From Bacteroidota bacterium (GTDB lineage: Bacteria > Bacteroidota > Ignavibacteria > T3Sed10-11): a stretch of 13,654 bases of DNA. Positions 13,395 to 13,654 of this stretch are shown piece by piece. The number at the start of each line of letters is the position of its first letter. The first letter of the stretch is position 1. The position numbers and the translations under genes were made by a program. The notes under the pieces are model-generated. The model saw only the letters and a program-made list of their open reading frames with translations, was not told where the DNA came from and ran no database searches. The stretch is taken from positions 1-13,654 of the forward strand of contig SKXH01000183.1 in assembly GCA_007128495.1 (NCBI GenBank). The letters are read 5' to 3'.

Positions 13395-13654
13395 TTACAT
13401 CCATCTCCACCGTTCATCGACCCGGTATAATCCCTCGTCACGTGCTATTTTGAACACGTCGAATAATTCATCACGGTTTATCGAGCGATTAATCCGGTCG
13501 TATTTATCCGGCTTTTGAACCATTATTCCGTCCGGATAATATTGATCCATAATATTGACATAGGTATCCTTCGAGATTTGCCGGGCAATAAATTGGAGGA
13601 TTTCACGGGAACCGGCAACATTGTTCGGCATTACGAGGTGACAAACAAGCAATC
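13395..13654 (-). CDS. Radical SAM protein of the PflA-related COG1313 type, C-terminal fragment (5' end outside window)
   Basis: Only the last 86 or so residues are inside the window; the frame is open to the right edge, so the TTG at 13652 is not a true start. The visible part reads LLVCHLVMPN, then REILQFIARQI, TYVNIMDQYYPDG, and ends near IARDEGLYRVDERW. This matches the end of the uncharacterised radical SAM proteins related to pyruvate-formate-lyase activating enzyme (COG1313). Their CxxxCxxC cluster motif would lie upstream, outside the window. Substrate unknown. It is on the same strand as the exporter operon, 136 bases before the adaptor start, so co-transcription is possible but not required. 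Confidence 0.8.
   Translation of the reverse strand, partial: LLVCHLVMPNNVAGSREILQFIARQISKDTYVNIMDQYYPDGIMVQKPDKYDRINRSINRDELFDVFKIARDEGLYRVDERWRWM

Overview
The window looks like chromosomal DNA of a diderm (Gram-negative-type) bacterium of moderate GC content. It carries an Omp85-family outer-membrane assembly gene, a CdsA, several exported proteins and a MacA/MacB-type exporter. A bacilliredoxin-like gene hints at bacillithiol use. Together with the gene families present and mixed Shine-Dalgarno strength, this is compatible with a Bacteroidetes/Chlorobi (FCB)-like lineage. That placement is inference; there is no rRNA or marker to fix it. I see no phage, IS element, CRISPR array, tRNA or rRNA, and no gene-free stretch longer than 300 bases.

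Bases 1-6173 hold one tight minus-strand gene string, read right to left: exported DUF3108 protein, deoxyhypusine-synthase-like protein, CPBP membrane protease, zinc-ribbon/B-box/DUF2007 protein, cdsA, rimO and an Omp85/POTRA gene that runs off the left edge. Gaps are 3, 9, 8 and 23 bases, with overlaps of 11 and 8 bases, so this is very likely one operon. It combines phospholipid synthesis, envelope biogenesis and ribosomal protein modification with poorly understood genes. Its probable promoter and leader lie at 6174-6312.

Bases 6313-8284 hold gdhA (glutamate dehydrogenase), with its own terminator, and a bacilliredoxin-like gene, both on minus. The gene at 8419-9318, the only one on plus, encodes an exported TraB/GumN-family protein. 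It meets an orphan Phd/YefM-type antitoxin gene (minus) tail to tail with one base between the stop codons.

Bases 9629-13258 hold a minus-strand export operon: a MacA-like periplasmic adaptor followed by two paralogous MacB/FtsX-type permeases. No ATPase gene is present in or next to it. The right edge carries the C-terminal end of a COG1313-type radical SAM protein.

The most notable points are the ATPase-less exporter operon, the deoxyhypusine-synthase-like gene inside an envelope operon, the zinc-finger/DUF2007 protein translationally coupled to cdsA, the orphan antitoxin, and the bacilliredoxin with a non-standard active-site motif. I did not find convincing evidence of a wholly new system.
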